A DNA stretch of 64,000 nt from Vishniacozyma victoriae (Eukaryota; Basidiomycota; Tremellomycetes; Tremellales; Bulleribasidiaceae): positions 110,937-174,936 of the forward strand of contig JADPYG010000094.1 in NCBI GenBank assembly GCA_017654735.1. The letters run 5' to 3'. Made by a program: the position numbers and the translations under genes. The notes under the pieces are model-generated. The model saw only the letters and a list, made by a program, of their open reading frames with translations. It made no database searches and had not been told where the DNA came from. Below, piece after piece: positions 60,972 through 64,000 of the stretch (position 1 is the first letter of the stretch; every line of letters begins with the position of its first letter).

Positions 60972-62594
60972 CTAATATCCCGCTGCATCCAGCAAATACG
61001 TCCAAATCTCCCCCCTCGTTGGAAATGGCGGAACAACATGCACCATCTCCGTGAGTGTCATGCCCTTTTGTATAGCAACCTGACTGCTATTGGCGAACTC
61101 GCTACCCTCCACCGCACAGAACGTCGCACCAACCAGCCTCTCGCTTCCCTCCTCAATGACCCATCTCGCCCATCCCGGTTGCCCATCGCCATATAACCAC
61201 GACCCAGGAATATTGAAGTCGCTATCCACAACTCGGACCTTGAGACCAATGGCTCGAGCAGATGCCAGCGTATGGCCCACGGCACCGACATTGGGCTCCG
61301 TGAAAATAAGTTGCGGGAATGTGTGCGTGGTGTCGGGCGCCGTGGTGACATGTACTCCGATGGGAGTCGCGAGCCTCATTGTCGGGTGGCTGACTTGTAA
61401 AGATGACAGTATGGCGTTGCTCGCGATACGTGCTTGATATCGTCCCATGTGCGTGGTGGGTCCGAGGCCATTCACGTCTCCGACGGCGTACAACCATGGC
61501 TCGCCACCTTGCTCCGTCGTAGTCGGGACTGCGAAACTCGTATTCGTGGGTAGCGCCTTGCCATCGCCTGTAAGACCGATACTCTCCAGCCCAAGATCGT
61601 ATGTTCGCGGTCGTCGGCCCGTCGCGTTCAAGAGAACAGAGCCGATGATGATCTCGCCATCGGACAATGTCACGGCCACAGCGTTCGTAGCATGCCTCTC
61701 GATCATCGTAACTTGCGAAGAAAGCTTGACGACCACACCGGCAGCCTCCAAGGTCTTTCGCACGATCGCTGCGGCTTCGGGCTCGAACTTGGGCAAGATC
61801 TCGGGGCCGGATGAGACCAAAGTAACTTTCGAGCCGATAGCCGAATAGAACGTCGCCATCTCGGATCCTACAGCACCTGAACCCATGATGAGCAAGTGGT
61901 CCGGGATGATATTGGCAGACACGGCGTCGCGGTTGTTCCACAGTAGCGTGCCTGCATCTAGAGTCTCGATACCCGGAATGGGAGGGACAAAGTGTGTCGA
62001 TCCGGTCGCGACGACGACGGCGATGTTGGCGGTAAAGGAATATCGCTGCGTCTCGCCGTGTGGTTCAATGGTGACGTTCTTGGGGCCGGCAATGCGTCCG
62101 AATCCTCGAACGAGCGTGGCGCCACTTGTGCCGTTTGAGATTGAGATCCAATTCGCGTCGTCCCAAAGGTCGACGAACTTGTCGCGGCGGCTGAAGATGG
62201 CGGCGGCATCGATCTTGCTACCTCCGATAGCTTCACGGGCGCCGTCGATTGCTTTTGCGGCGAGATAGGCTTCGACAGGACGGAGGAGGGCTTTGGAGGG
62301 AATGCAGCCGAAGAAATGACATTCACCGCCGTAGACTGTAGAGGGAGTTAGCGCATGTTGAGGTGACATGATTTGCGAAGACGGTGTCAAGGGTGGACTG
62401 ATGGGAACGAAGGGATTAAGCAATCACTTACGTTCGTGTTGCACGACCAGAACGCTTAAGCCAGCTTTAGTGAGACGATCTTCGGCCAAGTTGGCGACCG
62501 GGCCACCGCCAATGATGATGATATCGAATGCCTTTTGTGTGAGGGCAGAGGGATGGTAGCCAAGAGGGTGGACATCGATGGTTCTGGCGGCCAT
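60972..62594 (-). CDS. FAD-dependent pyridine nucleotide-disulfide oxidoreductase (class I)
   Basis: A flavoprotein related to dihydrolipoamide dehydrogenase and mercuric reductase. Exon 1 starts MAARTIDVHPLGYHPSALTQ and has the FAD-binding FDIIIIGGGPVANLAEDRLT. After one intron (about 62439-62341) comes YGGECHFFGCIPSKALLRPV with the redox pair C-x4-C. The NAD-binding motif is LLIMGSGAVGSEMATFYSAI, and a second FAD block is LYAVGDVNGLGPTTHMGRYQ. The dimer interface ends VVPPFPTRGEIWTYLLDAAG. The lipoamide-dehydrogenase HPT catalytic histidine is replaced by FPT, as in related bacterial reductases of unknown substrate. About 530 residues; intact. It shares a repeat-rich upstream region with an Old Yellow Enzyme-like gene, suggesting shared redox or detoxification control. 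Confidence 0.9.
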
Positions 62595-62778
62595 GTTGGT
62601 GTATGAGTTTGAGAGAGTAATTTGTGAGGTACTCGAGAGTTCAGTTGGGAGGTACGGTCTTGGTTTGACGTCGAAACGGCCGGGTAATATACTGACGACT
62701 GGAGTGACTAGCTCGAATCAGCGCGGAAGCCAATAATCATCTCAATACAAGGCGGGAAGCGAGAGAACCCAATCTTGA

Positions 62779-62808
62779 TGCCTGTCACCGGCACACCGAG
62801 ATGGCCGG
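62779..62808. repeat. 30-bp repeat, copy 1 (partner at 63135-63164)
   Basis: Begins TGCCTGTCACCGG and ends ACACCGAGATGGCCGG. The partner at 63135-63164 differs at two positions only and is in the same orientation. Each copy lies about 185-191 bp from the nearer start codon of the divergent pair. Each has CGG-N4-CCG followed by GGCCGG. Confidence 0.85.
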
Positions 62809-62866
62809 ATGAGTCTATATAGCGAAAGGAAAGCAGCGTGAGACCAGAAAAGCAAAGTGCCCTGCT

Positions 62867-62950
62867 TGTCTGGCCGACTGGCCGACCGGCCGAAACACGG
62901 CGCGTGCTCCATCCTGTCTGGCCGACTGGCCGACCGGCCGAAACACGGCG
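62867..62950. repeat. Two perfect 36-bp direct repeats, 48-bp period
   Basis: Copies at 62867-62902 and 62915-62950 are identical, starting TGTCTGGCCGACTGGCCGAC and ending CCGAAACACGGCG. The unit contains three GGCCGA-like steps. The 12-bp spacer is part of the inverted repeat below. Perfect identity points to a recent duplication. Confidence 0.9.
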
Positions 62951-62990
62951 ATGCTTCAACAAGGTTTTCCGAAAGGATGGAGCACGCGCC
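62899..62990. repeat. Perfect 16-bp inverted repeat
   Basis: GGCGCGTGCTCCATCC at 62899-62914 is matched by its exact reverse complement GGATGGAGCACGCGCC at 62975-62990, with a 60-bp loop that contains the second 36-bp repeat. It could form a stem-loop or be the trace of a small inserted element. Confidence 0.88.
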
Positions 62991-63134
62991 GCATACTTCT
63001 CGAATGGCTCAAGCCGGTGATCATCACTACCTTCCGAGGTGTAGGCTGATTCAGTAGCGCCTAAATTTAATCGACGAGCGTTTCACCGAGAAGACATCTC
63101 GATAAGGAAGCAACCACGCCGTGTACATGTTTGT

Positions 63135-63164
63135 TGCCTGTCGCCGGAACACCGAGATGGCCGG
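63135..63164. repeat. 30-bp repeat, copy 2
   Basis: TGCCTGTCGCCGG through ACACCGAGATGGCCGG, 28 of 30 identical to copy 1 at 62779-62808. It lies upstream of the Old Yellow Enzyme-like start. Confidence 0.85.
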
Positions 63165-63354
63165 CGGATTGCCCATTCAATGTGATATGAGAAGCGCGTA
63201 TGCCGTCGTGTACATTCTTTCCGACTGTCCCCGGGATACCGGATTAGTGGGGCAGAATTGGTATAGCTTGCTTCTTTGTGATTCAACCATCGACAGCTTT
63301 GGTCATCTATATGTACACGCTCGCCTAATCTTCTCGATTACCACCGCACCAACC

Positions 63355-64000
63355 ATGAGCATTACCACAATCTGGAGCTCTTTCACCGTAGGAGAAACCG
63401 AGCTCGAGCATCGCGTTGTCCTGGCTCCTATGTACGTCGGGGGGAAAGGAAAGATGACTGATCCGGCAGGACAAGGGGCAGAGCTACGCTATCGACCAGG
63501 CATCCACAAACATCGGTACCCAATGACCTCATGGTACAGTATTACAGGTAAGTCTTGTGACTTGAGAGTGTGTCGCTGACGGTAGCGAGCGAGCTACACC
63601 AGGAGGTTTGCTCATCAGCGAGGCGAGGTAAGCTCGACTTTAATCGAGCTAATAAATCAGTCCTGTTTACTACGGGCTTCCGGATTTCCTGGAATACCAG
63701 GCTTCCCCACGGACGAACACCTTTCCGGTTGGACAAAAGTGGTGGAGGCGATACACGCCAAAGGGGGCAAGTTCTTCGCTCAACTTTGGCACCAAGGCCG
63801 ACAAACACATTCTATCGCAACGGGGCGACAACCGGAAAGCAGCTCGGCAACCCTCCTCAGCGGAATCATCTACTTAGGGGGTTACATACCGATTCTGGGA
63901 TGGGGGGAGGCAAATCAGAAAAATTCATGCATGCATTAAAGGTCATAATATGATAGTACAATACTCACTGAACGGCCTGATATCATTCATATAACTCTAG
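63355..64000 (+). pseudogene. Old Yellow Enzyme-like flavin oxidoreductase, frame-damaged, reaching right edge
   Basis: An NADH:flavin oxidoreductase (OYE family) N-terminal half. MSITTIWSSFTVGETELEHR and VVLAPM are followed, after a GTACGT intron, by TRGRATLSTRHPQTSVPNDL and MVQYYS. The next exon gives ERATPGGLLISEA. After another intron the exon at 63661 should continue in family style as ASGFPGIPGFPTDEHLSGWT, VVEAIHAKGGKFFAQLWHQG and RQTHSIATGRQPESSS. However, the splice phase leads into a different frame, so one base seems missing within 63661-63682. Downstream of SSSATLLSG the match fades and a stop occurs at 63953, though an intron there cannot be excluded. The rest would lie beyond the window. 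Either a decaying gene or a local sequence error. Confidence 0.65.

Larger units (their letters stand above)
62595..63354. promoter_or_regulatory. Repeat-rich divergent promoter region
   Basis: 760 bp between two divergent flavoenzyme genes, with three nested repeat systems listed separately. A CTATATAGC element at 62814-62822 could be the TATA box of the minus-strand gene. Short frames here are not supported as genes. Confidence 0.6.

Noticed and set aside
61222..61941. 239-codon minus-strand frame within the oxidoreductase
   Set aside because: Same strand but wrong frame; Arg/His-rich image of the true coding frame.

Overview
The window reads as nuclear DNA of a basidiomycete fungus, most likely a Tremellomycetes-type yeast (inference). 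Nearly every gene is cut by many short introns of about 35-60 nt with GT..AG ends and a CTGAC/CTAAC-like branch site just before the acceptor. Genes lie on both strands with short spacers, and the families are typical of saprotrophic yeasts: AA9 monooxygenases, sugar MFS permeases, PDR pumps, RTA1 and Zn2Cys6 regulators. I rebuilt gene models by hand by splicing reading frames, so exon ends are my inference. No tRNA, rRNA, CRISPR or transposon gene was recognised.

Left part (1-22.6 kb), mostly membrane transport and small-molecule metabolism: a partial MFS gene running off the left edge, a small hypothetical, a sugar MFS permease, an aquaporin with two altered NPA motifs, an Rch1/SLC10A7-like protein, an OPT oligopeptide transporter that looks damaged, a second sugar permease preceded by a diverged tandem repeat, a PuuE-type polysaccharide deacetylase/allantoinase-like gene, a GDSL hydrolase, a NAPE-PLD-type metallo-phospholipase and a decayed amidase.

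Middle part (22.8-53.7 kb), a dense carbohydrate-use region: two divergent secreted AA9 LPMOs, GH1 beta-glucosidase, MFS sugar permease, a DUF4038/GH140-like hydrolase divergent from a GH43 enzyme, a GNAT acetyltransferase, a full-size PDR ABC transporter, a secreted (alpha/alpha)6-like protein, a second GH1, a lactose-permease-like MFS gene, and a Zn2Cys6 transcription factor. The LPMOs have signal peptides and an N-terminal histidine. The GH1, GH43 and GH140-like enzymes show no signal peptide. This fits oxidative attack outside the cell, uptake of oligosaccharides, and hydrolysis inside. CGG-N8-CCG inverted repeats cluster upstream of the second GH1 and its secreted neighbour, the permease, and the regulator itself, suggesting one regulon.

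Right part (53.7-64 kb): an RTA1-like membrane protein, a DUF421/YetF-like protein divergent from a DUF3237 protein (both families better known from bacteria), a gene-poor stretch with a TA microsatellite and an orphan coding signal, then an FAD disulfide oxidoreductase divergent from a frame-damaged Old Yellow Enzyme gene. The spacer between these two carries perfect 36-bp direct repeats, a 16-bp inverted repeat and a pair of 30-bp repeats.
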